The translations under genes and the position numbers were made by a program. Below are positions 1 to 8,769 of a DNA stretch of 64,000 bases, one piece after another. Numbering within the stretch: the stretch's first letter is position 1; each line of letters starts with the position of its first letter. Under the pieces are notes generated by a model, which ran no database searches, was not told the origin of the DNA, and was given only the letters and a program-made list of their open reading frames with translations. The DNA comes from Mycolicibacterium anyangense (lineage in GTDB: Bacteria > Actinomycetota > Actinomycetes > Mycobacteriales > Mycobacteriaceae), in the NCBI RefSeq assembly GCF_010731855.1, contig NZ_AP022620.1:2604001-2668000 (forward strand), given 5' to 3'.

Positions 1-816
1 GAGATCCGCATCGCCGAAGACGACCTGAGCTGATTTCCCACCTAGCTCCAAGCTCACCCGCGTCAGGTGCTCCATGGCCGACCGGCCTACGGTGATGCCG
101 GTTGCAGTGGATCCGGTGAAAGCAATCCGGTCGACACCCGGGTGGGCCGCCAACGCGGCACCCGTCGCCGGTCCCCATCCGGTGACCACGTTGACCGTCC
201 CGGGTGGGAAGCCGGCCTCGCCGAACAATTCGGCGAACGCCAACGTCGACGTCGGCGTGTGATCACTCGGCTTGATGACGAAGGTACATCCGGCTGCCAA
301 ACCGGCGGCGAGCTTCCAGGTGAGCAGCAACAACGGCGAATTCCAGGGAGTGATCGCCCCGACCACGCCTACCGGTTCATTGCGGGTGTAGACAAGGTAA
401 TTCGTCTTGTCGGTGGGGATGACTTCGCCCTGTTGTTTGTCGGCCAGGCCTGCGAAGTAGTAGAAGTACTCGGGCAGCGCGCGCATCTGCCCCACCATCT
501 CGCGCAGCAGCTTTCCGCCGTCCCGAACCTCGAGTTCGGCGAGGTACTCAGCATCCCGCTCGATCAATTCGCCGACCCGGTGCAGTAGCTTCCCGCGTGC
601 TGTGGCGGTCAACCGGCCCCACTCCCCTTGCAGGGCAGCCCGGGCGGCGGCCACGGCGCGGTCGATGTCGGCACCAGTTCCGTCGGGAACACGGGCCCAA
701 GCCTTTCCGGTGAATGGATCGACGCTGTCGTAGGTGGCCCCCGACTCTGCCGGCACCCGTTGGCCGTCGATGACAAGGGAATACTCGATGAGCGACTCGG
801 CCGTACTGGTCGTCAT
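1..816 (-). CDS. Aldehyde dehydrogenase, C-terminal part beyond the window
   Basis: NAD(P)-dependent oxidation of an aldehyde to the acid, which the adjacent CoA ligase could then activate. The 272 codons visible give the N-terminal half of the ALDH fold. They include the cofactor-site run ending GAITPWNSPL, the FTGST nucleotide-binding motif, and the general-base motif LELGGKSAQVV near the cut. The catalytic cysteine would lie to the left of the window. The start is ATG at 816, overlapping the stop of the upstream CoA ligase (ATGA), so the two are translationally coupled. It is the last visible gene of the leftward Rieske dioxygenase operon. The family is certain and the substrate unknown; an aryl or alkyl aldehyde of the pathway is an inference. 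Confidence 0.9.
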   Translation of the reverse strand, partial: MTTSTAESLIEYSLVIDGQRVPAESGATYDSVDPFTGKAWARVPDGTGADIDRAVAAARAALQGEWGRLTATARGKLLHRVGELIERDAEYLAELEVRDGGKLLREMVGQMRALPEYFYYFAGLADKQQGEVIPTDKTNYLVYTRNEPVGVVGAITPWNSPLLLLTWKLAAGLAAGCTFVIKPSDHTPTSTLAFAELFGEAGFPPGTVNVVTGWGPATGAALAAHPGVDRIAFTGSTATGITVGRSAMEHLTRVSLELGGKSAQVVFGDADL

Positions 817-2399
817 CTCAACCCTCCGGATACCCCGTTGATCAATTCGTCAGCAATCTTGTTCTTGAGAATCTTTCCCGATGGGCCCAGCGGGAACTCG
901 GCGCGATACTCGAACCGATGGGGTTGCTTGTATCCGGCGAGTTCCGTGCGGCACAACAGCGCAAGTTCGGCGGTCAGTTGATCGAAATCGGACACCGATG
1001 TCCGAGCGATCACCACCGCCACCGGGGTCTCACCCCACTCCACGTTGGGAACTCCCACGACTGCGACGTGCTCGACGTCACGGTGGTGAGCGATCACCCG
1101 CTCGATCTCGGCCGGGTAGACATTGAAGCCACCGGAGATGATCATGTCCCGCTTGCGTCCAGTGACGTGGAGGTAGTTCTCTTCGTCCAGGAATCCGAGG
1201 TCTCCGGTTCGCAAACCGTCGGGGCGGAATGTCTCAGTGCTCTGTTCGGGCAGGTTCCAGTAGCCAATGGCGTTGGCCGGACTCTGCACCACGATCTCCC
1301 CGATCTCCCCGTGCCCCAATTCCTTTCCGGAATCGTCCACAATCCGGATGGCACACATCGGCGTCTCCTGCCCACACGACGTTGCGATCGACGTCCGGCC
1401 CGCGACGATGTCGCGGTGATCCTGCGGGGTCAGGATGGTGGCCTGTCCCCCACATTCGGTCGAGCCGTACCTCTGTTGAAGATCGCAACCCAGCAAGTCC
1501 ATGGCGCGCTGGGCCAGCCCGGGAGGCACCGGAGCCGAACCATAGGAGATCCGCCGCAAGCTCGAGAGATCCCTTTGGGGTCCCTCCTCGAGAATGGCCA
1601 ATGTCCGGTGCAGCATGGTGGGGATGAACGTGGTGAAGGTAATTCCGCTGCGTTCGATTTCGTCGATCACCGCTTCAGGATCAAAGCGCTGGTGAATCAC
1701 CATCGTCTGGCCGAGGTACAGCCAGGATGCGGTGCGCACCATGCCACCAGCGGTGAAGAACGGCGTGGTCGCGAGCATGACGTCCGACCGGTTCGCCTCG
1801 GTGACAAGGTTGGTGTCGACCGCTTGGTGCAATAGTGCACGGTGCGAATGCATGACGCCCTTGGCCCGGCCGGTGGTCCCGCTCGTGTAGATGATCACCG
1901 CGAGATCGTCCGGCGCAATGTCGGATTTCGGACGCTCCGCCGAAGCTGCGGCCAGCGCTGTGTCGTAGCCTGTCGCGCCCTGCAGCGCGCCGGCTGCCCC
2001 GCCGATCACCAGGACCGGGCCCAGGCCGGTCAGCAGGTCCCCGAACTTCTCGACATGATCGGCGTGGATGATGGCACCGCGGGCACCCGAGTCGTCCCGC
2101 AGGTGAGCGACTTCGTCGGCCGCCAGCCGAACGTTGACCGGAGCGGTGACCAGACCTGCCTTCGCCAGACCGAAGGAGATCTCCGGCCATTCGATGCAGT
2201 TGCGGGCAATGACCAGTACCCGATCTCCTACCGAAAGTCCGCTGCCGACAAGGTGATTGGCTAGACGGCGCGCCCGCTCGTCGACCTGCGCCCAGGAGAG
2301 AACCCGGTCACCGTCGACGAGCGCCCGCTTGTTCGGGTACCGCCGTGCGTTATTGGCCGAAATGTCGCCGAGAAGCATGTGTGATCGCCTGACGCTCAA
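813..2399 (-). CDS. Acyl-CoA ligase (AMP-binding, ANL superfamily), ipfF-like position
   Basis: ATP-dependent activation of a carboxylic acid to its CoA thioester through an acyl-adenylate. The P-loop YTSGTTGRAKG is at residues 171-181, the hinge and A8 region (GRKRDMIISGGFNVYP) at about 415-430, and the C-terminal lysine in GPSGK near 509. The length of 528 aa is normal for the family. The start is probably TTG at 2399, overlapping the stop of the dioxygenase beta gene; ATG at 2378 (MLLGDIS) is an alternative. Its place beside Rieske alpha/beta, DUF35 and thiolase-like genes matches the ipf ibuprofen cluster, where the ligase makes the aryl-acyl-CoA that is then dioxygenated. The true acid is not known. 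Confidence 0.92.
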   Translation of the reverse strand: MSVRRSHMLLGDISANNARRYPNKRALVDGDRVLSWAQVDERARRLANHLVGSGLSVGDRVLVIARNCIEWPEISFGLAKAGLVTAPVNVRLAADEVAHLRDDSGARGAIIHADHVEKFGDLLTGLGPVLVIGGAAGALQGATGYDTALAAASAERPKSDIAPDDLAVIIYTSGTTGRAKGVMHSHRALLHQAVDTNLVTEANRSDVMLATTPFFTAGGMVRTASWLYLGQTMVIHQRFDPEAVIDEIERSGITFTTFIPTMLHRTLAILEEGPQRDLSSLRRISYGSAPVPPGLAQRAMDLLGCDLQQRYGSTECGGQATILTPQDHRDIVAGRTSIATSCGQETPMCAIRIVDDSGKELGHGEIGEIVVQSPANAIGYWNLPEQSTETFRPDGLRTGDLGFLDEENYLHVTGRKRDMIISGGFNVYPAEIERVIAHHRDVEHVAVVGVPNVEWGETPVAVVIARTSVSDFDQLTAELALLCRTELAGYKQPHRFEYRAEFPLGPSGKILKNKIADELINGVSGGLR

Positions 2400-2899
2400 A
2401 TCAGGAACGCCAATGTGTCGACCGGCCCGGCAGCATCGATGAGATGGACCACCTTACGCACCAACCGCAACCCACCGTCGCTCCTGCGGACGGTATGAAT
2501 TACCCGGCCAGCCCAGAAGCGCTGGCGGACACGATATTCGAACAGTGCGAAATTCGACTCGACAGTGACGGTGTCCAGCCCCTGGTCGACGACCTCGCTA
2601 TTGGACAGTAGTCGACGCATCACCGACGGAGGCGTCTGGGAATGCCGGCTGCCGCTGTTGAGCTGCGCGATCCGGCTCTTGATCCGCCGACGATTGTCGT
2701 TGATGTACGCCACGGTGGAACGTGGGTCGTCATTGGGGTGCATCGGCACTCGATACTCGGCGTCGTCGTCCCACAGTGCTTCCCAGTCCGAATAGCGGGC
2801 CTCGTCGGCCAACCGGGACTCGAGATAGAGGAACGCCAAGATGTCCGAGTCGGGTAGCGGACGGATCGCCAACTGCTGTCCCTCACTGATCACACTCAT
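2396..2899 (-). CDS. Ring-hydroxylating dioxygenase, beta (small) subunit
   Basis: Structural small subunit of a Rieske non-haem iron dioxygenase, with the cone-shaped SnoaL/NTF2-like fold. The protein has about 167 aa, the usual length. It shows the family pattern of an early acidic helix (LADEARYSDWEALWDDDAEYRVP), a central NNRRRIKSRIA segment and the late FWAGRVIHTVRR strand. The start is ATG at 2899, overlapping the alpha-subunit stop (ATGA); an upstream in-frame extension to 2926 would sit inside the alpha gene and is not preferred. It forms an alpha/beta pair with the gene just upstream. No ferredoxin or reductase gene lies in this operon, so electrons must come from elsewhere; the FprB-like protein at 21935 is one candidate. 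Confidence 0.92.
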   Translation of the reverse strand: MSVISEGQQLAIRPLPDSDILAFLYLESRLADEARYSDWEALWDDDAEYRVPMHPNDDPRSTVAYINDNRRRIKSRIAQLNSGSRHSQTPPSVMRRLLSNSEVVDQGLDTVTVESNFALFEYRVRQRFWAGRVIHTVRRSDGGLRLVRKVVHLIDAAGPVDTLAFLI

Positions 2900-4185
2900 G
2901 CCTGTCCTCCCACAACCGCCGCCCAACGCTGGTAGAAGCCGCGTTGGGGCGTCTCAGCGCTCTTGTCGTTGTTGATCACGCCTGATTCATTGGTGATATC
3001 GCTGCCGGCTCCTCTGGCCAGGACCAGCCACTCCGGAGATTCCGCAGCCAAGCCCGCTTGGTTGCGCATCCCGATCTCGCCGTCATCGGCAATCAGAAAG
3101 CCCGCCGGCCCCATGGCACCTTCACACCGGCGCAGCGTGCGCTCGTTGAGCTCGGGCTGCCCGGGGATTTGAACAGCGGTGGTGTAAGCCACCGTCCGGT
3201 CGGGGGCCTGCGGCTCGACGAACATCACGTTCATCTCGGCAAGGAACAGGTTCGGCCAGATCAAGGTGTGCGGCGGTCCGATCACCAGGGATTCGTGTGT
3301 CTTCTCCGGACCGTAGGCATTCTCCAACGCTTCGGCATAACCTCCGAGCTTCTCCCTCGGGATGCGGCCGTACCAAACGAATTCCTCGTCGAGTCGGCGG
3401 TACTCCTCGCTGTAGTCGATCTCCGAGTGGCCATCCCCCAGGTCGCGAACCAGCACGCTGGTCTTCTCGGGCACGTGGGACACCTTGGCCGGGCGGATCG
3501 ATTCGTACACCGAGATGTGGGTGAACAGCGCGTGGTAGCCGTCGACGTTGTTCTCGACCACCATCTTCCAGTTGGCATGGTGTAGATGCTTCATCCAGGT
3601 CGACGCGAATTCGATCTCACCTGTCGGCGAGAGGTTCAGCAGACGGTCGATGGCCCCGGTGGCCTTGCCAAGGTGTTGGATCAGCGAAACGCCCTCGGGG
3701 GCAAGTGAAGCGAAAATGAATCCGCCGTAGCTGTCGACCCGTGGTGCAGCCGCCATGCCAAGGTCACTGCGGACCTCGTCGAAGGCTTCACCGTAGGCCT
3801 CACGCATCGGCACGCCACGAAGCTCACCGGTGTTGGAGAAGGTCCAACCGTGGTACGGGCACCGAAAGGACGTCGCGTTGCCCATCTCGGCCGTGCACAG
3901 CTTGGCAGCACGGTGGGTGCAACGATTGAGCAGCACCCGAACCTGGTTGTCCTTGCTGCGCACCACCACCACGGGGTCCGAACCGATCATCCGGGTCAGG
4001 TAATCGCCCGGCTGCTTGATCTCACTCTCGTGGCCGACATATACCCAGCCGGTCTTGAAGATGGTGTCCATCTCCCGCCGGTAGACCTCCGGCGAGGTGT
4101 AGACGGAGCCGTGCACCCGGTCCGGTCGAACCAGCTCAGATACATCGAAACCGTCTGTGGCGCTTTCCTTCTCAGCAGTTGTCAC
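2896..4185 (-). CDS. Rieske ring-hydroxylating dioxygenase, alpha (large) subunit
   Basis: Catalytic subunit that inserts O2 into an aromatic ring to give a cis-dihydrodiol. The Rieske [2Fe-2S] ligands are C89 and H91 (CTH) with C109 and H112 (CPYH). The mononuclear iron site is H218 and H223 in VDGYHALFTH, with a late aspartate at 367 or 368 (IADDGE) and the bridging D215. The start chosen is GTG at 4185, giving 429 aa, because a perfect GGAGG lies about 7 nt upstream; the longer frame reaching 4230 runs into the DUF35 gene. The neighbours (DUF35, thiolase-like, CoA ligase) suggest the substrate is an aryl-acyl-CoA, as in the ipfAB system. That substrate class is inference. Confidence 0.95.
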   Translation of the reverse strand: MTTAEKESATDGFDVSELVRPDRVHGSVYTSPEVYRREMDTIFKTGWVYVGHESEIKQPGDYLTRMIGSDPVVVVRSKDNQVRVLLNRCTHRAAKLCTAEMGNATSFRCPYHGWTFSNTGELRGVPMREAYGEAFDEVRSDLGMAAAPRVDSYGGFIFASLAPEGVSLIQHLGKATGAIDRLLNLSPTGEIEFASTWMKHLHHANWKMVVENNVDGYHALFTHISVYESIRPAKVSHVPEKTSVLVRDLGDGHSEIDYSEEYRRLDEEFVWYGRIPREKLGGYAEALENAYGPEKTHESLVIGPPHTLIWPNLFLAEMNVMFVEPQAPDRTVAYTTAVQIPGQPELNERTLRRCEGAMGPAGFLIADDGEIGMRNQAGLAAESPEWLVLARGAGSDITNESGVINNDKSAETPQRGFYQRWAAVVGGQA

Positions 4186-4186
4186 G

Positions 4187-4630
4187 CTAATCCTCCGAAC
4201 TTTGAACTGCAGGAATGTGGGCGTCACCAAGCGTGCGGAAGGCGATGTGCACGCTGGTGCCGATCGGGGGTACGGACGCTGAGGATGACGTTGTCGTCAT
4301 CACCAGGCGGTGTCCGCTGTCCAGCTCGACGTCGATGACGGGGTAGGGCATTTCGGCACGAACCAGCCCCGGCTCCCGCCGGTGGACGGTGGTCCACGAG
4401 TGCACAACACCCCGGAGTTCGACGCTGGTCCATTCGCGCCCGAAGGCGCCACAGCCGTCGCAGACGGTCTGCTCGAGTTCAAGTGGCAGCCGGCATCGGC
4501 TGCAGAATGGCAACACCAGCTCACCACGCCGGGCCGCCTCATACAGCGGTTGCAGCGGATCGAGATCGCCGCCGGGGGCAAGCTGGCTGTTCAGCAACCA
4601 GTCCTCGGTCATACTGCGAATATCGGTCAC
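4187..4630 (-). CDS. DUF35 OB-fold protein with zinc ribbon
   Basis: Small partner protein (147 aa) of thiolase-like enzymes. The N-terminal rubredoxin-like zinc ribbon has C43-x2-C46 and C57-x2-C60, followed by an OB-fold (VHSWTTVHR, MPYPVIDVEL). In known pairs such as ChsH2-DUF35/Ltp2 and IpfE/IpfD the DUF35 domain is needed for activity or stability of the thiolase-like aldolase. The start is GTG at 4630, overlapping the stop of the thiolase-like gene just upstream (GTGA), so the two subunits are likely made in equal amounts. The stop (TAG) falls between the Shine-Dalgarno and the GTG of the Rieske alpha gene. The ipf-type pairing is strongly supported by gene order. Confidence 0.9.
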   Translation of the reverse strand: MTDIRSMTEDWLLNSQLAPGGDLDPLQPLYEAARRGELVLPFCSRCRLPLELEQTVCDGCGAFGREWTSVELRGVVHSWTTVHRREPGLVRAEMPYPVIDVELDSGHRLVMTTTSSSASVPPIGTSVHIAFRTLGDAHIPAVQSSED

Positions 4631-5775
4631 GCTGCACGTTCCAGAATCAGCGCTGCATGGTGATCGAGGCGGCCGCCAACCCCGCCGACCAGAGCGGTTA
4701 CCGCATCTTCGACCTGTCGTGCGCCACCGGACCCACGGAGCTGAATGACGGCTTCGGCCAGCGGGGTCATGCCCTGCAGATAAAAGCCCGCCAGCTGGCC
4801 ACCGCCGGTGTTGGTCGGTAGCGCTCCACCCGGACCGATCTCGCCGGCGGCGACGAACTCACCAACTGGCACCGAGTCGGTGAGCCGGTATTCGTCAAGA
4901 AGCATCAGCGTCACAACCGAGAACGGGTCGTAGAGTTCGACGACGTCGAGGTCGGCCCGCTGGATTCCGGCCTCGTGCAGGGCATCGTCGAGCGCGCGCC
5001 GCCCGCCGCCGAACCACGACTCGGCGCCGGCGCGCCTGCGACGCACCGGGTGATAGCGACCCGCGCCGCGTACCCGTAGCCGAGTCAGGCCCAATCCGGG
5101 ATCACCAGTCAGGACAATGGCAACTGCCCCGTTGACCGGTCGCGCACAGTCGACGCGCCGCAGCGGTTCGGCGATCATCGGACTGGCAAGGTACTTCTCG
5201 CGGTCCATCGGCTCACGATCGACCGCGTGCGGATTACCCGACGCCCATCGGCGTGCGGTCATCGCCACCGTTGCGATGGCCTCAGGATCAGTACCCGACA
5301 CGTGCAACCACCGCTGTGCCATCAAGGCATAGGTCGGTACCGACCCCAGCAGACCAGAAGCCCGTTCGAACCCGCGTAGACCTGACTTTCCGCCACTGTG
5401 GGCATACAACGAACCTGCGCCCTTGCCATCCACCAGGGGTGCGTCAGCGAAGACGCACATCACCGTCGAGGCCTCACCGGTGGAGATGGCATGCCGCGCG
5501 CGCTGAATCATCGCGATTGCGGTTGTGCCCTTGATCTCGACGTGCTCCAGCAGACGAAGGTCACCGAACCCGCCCTGCCCGGCAAGCGCGACCCCCAGCC
5601 GCTCCGGCCGAACCCCCTGCGACGACCCCACCAGCAGGCCGTCGATGTCCGACCGCGTGCAGCCCGCATCGGCCAATGCGGCACCAATGGCACGGCAGGC
5701 GAGAACCACCGCGGAGTCGCCACCCCGCAGCGACATCTCGGTCATCCCGAGACCGACCAGATCGGTGCTTCTCAT
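4627..5775 (-). CDS. Thiolase-like (SCP-x/lipid-transfer type) protein lacking the nucleophilic Cys; probable retro-aldolase
   Basis: The 382 aa have the non-decarboxylating thiolase fold of the lipid-transfer (SCP-x/Ltp) group. Where a true thiolase has the nucleophilic cysteine this protein reads VEIKGTTA (residues 79-86), so classical thiolysis is unlikely. It keeps LYDPFS (Y282) and AGFYLQGM (Y332), positions where Ltp2-type aldolases are reported, as I recall, to use tyrosines. With its DUF35 partner encoded directly downstream it fits an enzyme that cleaves a beta-hydroxyacyl-CoA by retro-aldol chemistry, for example loss of an acyl-CoA side chain from a dioxygenated ring (IpfD role). 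It overlaps the upstream small gene by one base (TGATG). The family is clear; the reaction is inferred. Confidence 0.88.
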   Translation of the reverse strand: MRSTDLVGLGMTEMSLRGGDSAVVLACRAIGAALADAGCTRSDIDGLLVGSSQGVRPERLGVALAGQGGFGDLRLLEHVEIKGTTAIAMIQRARHAISTGEASTVMCVFADAPLVDGKGAGSLYAHSGGKSGLRGFERASGLLGSVPTYALMAQRWLHVSGTDPEAIATVAMTARRWASGNPHAVDREPMDREKYLASPMIAEPLRRVDCARPVNGAVAIVLTGDPGLGLTRLRVRGAGRYHPVRRRRAGAESWFGGGRRALDDALHEAGIQRADLDVVELYDPFSVVTLMLLDEYRLTDSVPVGEFVAAGEIGPGGALPTNTGGGQLAGFYLQGMTPLAEAVIQLRGSGGARQVEDAVTALVGGVGGRLDHHAALILERAA

Positions 5776-6056
5776 CAGTGGGCCGGCCCATGATCGGAGC
5801 GGTAGGGGCCCACCCGGAGCCAGCCGTCACGATCCTCCTGGGTCGCCTCGGTCAGGCTCACCAACTCCAAGGGGCACAAGTAGATGTGCGAATCGCTTTC
5901 GAGATCCTGGATCAACAGCCGGGGCCCGTTGCCCTCCAGGTCGAGGATCAACCGTACCGAGGCGAACTCGTTCAGCAGGTCTGCGAGGCGCCGCTGACCA
6001 CCGTGCCCGTGCCGGGCCGACGGGGTGTCTGCTGTCCCGTGATCCTGGATTGCCAT
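5775..6056 (-). CDS. Small conserved hypothetical protein, first gene of the dioxygenase operon
   Basis: About 93 aa from ATG 6056. I do not know its biochemical role. The stretch LLNEFASVRLILDLEGNGPR followed by a predicted beta-rich segment and LCPLELVSLTE resembles short actinobacterial proteins found next to ring-hydroxylating dioxygenase genes that are sometimes labelled dihydrodiol dehydrogenase. It is far too short to be a dehydrogenase, so that label should not be copied. Alternative starts exist upstream (GTG at 6116); neither has a good Shine-Dalgarno. It ends in a one-base overlap with the thiolase-like gene, so it belongs to the operon. It could be an accessory or assembly factor for the dioxygenase; that is a guess. 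Confidence 0.6.
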   Translation of the reverse strand: MAIQDHGTADTPSARHGHGGQRRLADLLNEFASVRLILDLEGNGPRLLIQDLESDSHIYLCPLELVSLTEATQEDRDGWLRVGPYRSDHGPAH

Positions 6057-6302
6057 GGAGACCGTGGCTTTCTGTCGCGCCGATGTATTCGAGCTTCGCC
6101 GATGAAGCGGCTCCACTCACTACTATCGCATACGACTGTCAGAATCAACTATCATTCAGTCGGCCCTGCACTTCACTCGACAGGCGACTTTTGCGCGTGA
6201 TCCTTGATTGAAAGGGGCGCTTACCGGCAGGATTGGACCGGCTTCTACAGTAGACAGGTTCGTTAGAAACGACACGCATGATGCGGAGCGGAAGGCGACT
6301 CG
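6057..6302. promoter_or_regulatory. Divergent promoter region between the dioxygenase and meta-cleavage operons
   Basis: This 246-bp gap separates two divergent operons, so it should hold both promoters. It contains a perfect odd palindrome TCTACAGTAGA at 6244-6254 and, six bases later, the dyad TCGTT-AGA-AACGA at 6260-6272, 31 bp from the ATG at 6303. Both are plausible operators for the TetR-type regulator encoded at 12276-13682. A TGTCAGA element is at 6137-6143 and recurs in other gaps of the island. No experimentally known operator sequence was recognised. Confidence 0.55.
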
Positions 6303-7184
6303 ATGATTGATACCGAGAACTATCGGAGCATCTGGATGTACCTGAAGGAGGTCGCATTCCGGCAGGGATTCGTCGACCTCCCGGTCAACGGCGCGTCGGT
6401 GCGCACCCGGTACGCCGACGCCGGAGATCCGGATGCTCCCCCCGTCATCCTGTTGCACGGAACCGGCGGCCACTGGGAGACGTTCGCCGCCAACCTCGGG
6501 GTGCTCTCGAAGTCCTTCCGCTGTCTGGCGGTCGACATGGTCGGCAACGGATTCTCCGACAAGCCGGACTTCGACTACGAGATTCCCATCTACGTCGAGC
6601 ATGTCCTGAACCTGATGGAGCACTTCGGTGTGGCGAAGGCCCACTTCGTCGGGATGTCCCTCGGCGCCTGGGTTACCGCACGCATCGCCGCCGACCACCC
6701 GGAACGCGTTGACCGGGTGATTCTGATGTCCCCCGCGGGCAAGGAAGCTGCCGCAGCGAACATGGCCCGGATCCGCGCAGAGCGCACCAAGGCTGTCAAC
6801 GACCCCACCTGGGAGTCACTGCATGCGGTCTTCGCCCATCTCATCGCCGACGAAGCCAATCGACTGCCCGACCTCATCGGCTTGCGGCGCTCGATCTACG
6901 AGCGCGCCGACACCCGGGAAACCATCGACCACCTGCTCATCCTGCAGGACCCCGACGCGCGGGACCGCAACCTCATTCCCGAGTCTCAGTGGACGAGCAT
7001 CAAAGCCCCGGTGATGGTGGTGACCTCCGGCCGCGACCATGGCGTCTACCAAGACACAGCCACCACCATCGCCGGGCTCATCCCGAACGCGGAGACCTTC
7101 GAAATGCCCGATGTCCGCCACTGGCCGCACTTCGAGGATCCGGCGGCATTCAATGTCGCTGCCGTGGAGTTCCTCAACCGATGA
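6303..7184 (+). CDS. Alpha/beta hydrolase, meta-cleavage product hydrolase type
   Basis: Likely carbon-carbon bond hydrolase acting on a vinylogous 1,5-diketone from meta ring cleavage, as in MhpC, BphD and HsaD. The 293 aa show an oxyanion motif HGTGGHWE (52-59), nucleophile elbow GMSLGAW with S119, acid D245 (TSGRDHGVY) and base H273 ([10 protein letters not shown]). The HWPHFE pattern after the histidine is typical of this clan. It is the first gene of a rightward operon with hydratase, aldolase and extradiol dioxygenase genes, and its stop overlaps the next start (ATGA). A GGAAGG-like ribosome site precedes the ATG. A plain ester hydrolase cannot be excluded, but the context favours the C-C hydrolase. 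Confidence 0.9.
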   Translation: MIDTENYRSIWMYLKEVAFRQGFVDLPVNGASVRTRYADAGDPDAPPVILLHGTGGHWETFAANLGVLSKSFRCLAVDMVGNGFSDKPDFDYEIPIYVEHVLNLMEHFGVAKAHFVGMSLGAWVTARIAADHPERVDRVILMSPAGKEAAAANMARIRAERTKAVNDPTWESLHAVFAHLIADEANRLPDLIGLRRSIYERADTRETIDHLLILQDPDARDRNLIPESQWTSIKAPVMVVTSGRDHGVYQDTATTIAGLIPNAETFEMPDVRHWPHFEDPAAFNVAAVEFLNR

Positions 7185-8005
7185 GCCGGCCACGTGGTCG
7201 CGACATAGCGCTGCTTGCTCAGCGTCTCCATTCCGCGGAGCGGAGTCGTACGCCGATCCGGCAACTCTCGCTGGACTACCCTGAGATGACGGTTGACGAC
7301 GCCTATGCGGTGCAGCGAGAACTGGTTGCCCTCAAGATCGCCGACGGCCGGGTGGCAAAGGGCCACAAGATCGGCCTCACGTCAAAAGTCATGCAGCGCG
7401 CCGTATCGATCGACGAGCCGGATTACGGCGTGCTGTTCGACGACATGTTCTTCGATGCCGGCGGACACGTTCCCGTCGACCGGTTCATCCGCCCGAGGAT
7501 CGAAGTCGAGCTCGCCTTCATCCTGGGCGAGCCGATCACCGGTCCCGATACGACCGTGTTCGACGTGTTGCGGGCAACGGAGTACGTCGTCCCGGCCCTG
7601 GAGATCCTTGACGCACGGGTGCAGATGTCGGATCCCGAGACGGGGCACCTGCGCACGATCGTCGACACGATTGCTGACAACGCCGCGAATGCCGGACTCG
7701 TACTGGGCGGACGGGTGGTCCGTCCGATGGACGTCGACCTGCGCTGGGTGGCAGCGCTGCTGATGCGAAACGGGACGGTCGAAGAGTCCGGTGTTGCCGC
7801 CGCGGTGCTCAACCACCCCGCCAACGGGGTGGCATGGCTGGCCAATCGGCTTGCGCCGCATGGCGATACGCTGAGTCAGGGTGAGGTCATCCTGTCCGGG
7901 TCGTTCACCAAGCCGGTTTTCGCCGAGCCGGGCGATACCTTCGTTGCCGACTACGGCTCATTGGGAACCGTGTCGGTGACCTTCGATCGGGAGCCCGAGC
8001 GGTGA
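7181..8005 (+). CDS. 2-hydroxydienoate / 2-oxo-ene-oate hydratase (MhpD/HpaH family)
   Basis: Adds water to 2-hydroxypenta-2,4-dienoate or the C7 dioate analogue (2-oxohept-3-ene-1,7-dioate), giving a 4-hydroxy-2-oxo acid. The protein has 274 aa from ATG 7181, which overlaps the hydrolase stop. Family signatures are [22 protein letters not shown] and the acidic metal-site run [11 protein letters not shown] (two glutamates), then ALEILDAR and the late [14 protein letters not shown]. The longer frame opening at 6989 is only an upstream extension inside the hydrolase gene. The next gene, an HpaI-type aldolase, would cleave its product. HpaH-like and MhpD-like substrates cannot be separated by eye. 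Confidence 0.92.
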   Translation: MSRPRGRDIALLAQRLHSAERSRTPIRQLSLDYPEMTVDDAYAVQRELVALKIADGRVAKGHKIGLTSKVMQRAVSIDEPDYGVLFDDMFFDAGGHVPVDRFIRPRIEVELAFILGEPITGPDTTVFDVLRATEYVVPALEILDARVQMSDPETGHLRTIVDTIADNAANAGLVLGGRVVRPMDVDLRWVAALLMRNGTVEESGVAAAVLNHPANGVAWLANRLAPHGDTLSQGEVILSGSFTKPVFAEPGDTFVADYGSLGTVSVTFDREPER

Positions 8006-8769
8006 TCAACACCTGGGTCAGCCGAATCACCTCCGGACTGCCGCAGTACGGGCTGTGGGCGGCCTCCGGCAGCAGCTACATCACCGAAATCTGCGCCGGC
8101 TCAGGGGCCGACTGGTTACTGGTGGACCAGGAACACGTACCCAACGACGTGCGCAGTGTCTTGAGCCAGCTCCAGACGCTGGCCGCCTACCCCGACGTGG
8201 AAGTGGTCGTCCGGCCGCCGGCCGGCGACGCGGTGTACATCAAGCAGTTGCTCGACATCGGTGTGCAGAATCTGATCATCCCGATGGTCGACACCCCGGA
8301 GCAAGCCGCACACGTGGTCGCGGCAACACGCTATCCGCCTCGCGGTATCCGCGGCGTCGGTAGCGCGCTGGCGCGGGCATCCCGCTGGAATCGCGTTCCC
8401 GACTATCTGGCGACGGCGGACGACGGTCTTTCGGTAACAGTGCAGGTGGAATCCGTTGAGGGCCTGGCGAATCTCAGCCAGATCGCGTCGGTCGACGGAG
8501 TGGACGCAGTGTTCATCGGCCCCGCCGACCTCGCCGCCTCGTTGGGGCGACTCGGCCAGCCCGAGCACGCCGACGTGGTGAACCGCATCGAAGGGGCACT
8601 CGCAGAGATCGTCGCGCAGGGCAAGCCGGCAGGTGTGAACGCGTTCAACCGGCAAATCGCCGAACGGTACCTCGCCGCAGGTGCGACCTTCGTGCTGGTA
8701 GGTGCGGATGTCGCCCTGGTGGCTCGCGGCGCCGAAGCAGTTGTCTCGCAATACAAGGGAGCCCAATGA
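8002..8769 (+). CDS. HpcH/HpaI-type class II aldolase
   Basis: Metal-dependent pyruvate aldolase that splits a 4-hydroxy-2-oxo acid into pyruvate and an aldehyde. The 255 aa match HpaI closely: H45 in [10 protein letters not shown]71 in VVRPP, metal ligands E150 (VQVES) and D176 ([10 protein letters not shown]), and the signature [19 protein letters not shown]. The start is GTG at 8002, overlapping the hydratase stop (GTGA). In mhp-type pathways this step is usually done by MhpE with the acylating dehydrogenase MhpF; here a single HpaI-type enzyme takes that place, so a free aldehyde (or semialdehyde) should be released. The ALDH genes of the cluster could remove it. Confidence 0.93.
   Translation: MINTWVSRITSGLPQYGLWAASGSSYITEICAGSGADWLLVDQEHVPNDVRSVLSQLQTLAAYPDVEVVVRPPAGDAVYIKQLLDIGVQNLIIPMVDTPEQAAHVVAATRYPPRGIRGVGSALARASRWNRVPDYLATADDGLSVTVQVESVEGLANLSQIASVDGVDAVFIGPADLAASLGRLGQPEHADVVNRIEGALAEIVAQGKPAGVNAFNRQIAERYLAAGATFVLVGADVALVARGAEAVVSQYKGAQ

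Noticed and set aside
5775..6056. Calling the small operon-leading protein a dihydrodiol dehydrogenase
   Set aside because: It has under 100 residues and no nucleotide-binding motif; that database label cannot be right enzymatically.
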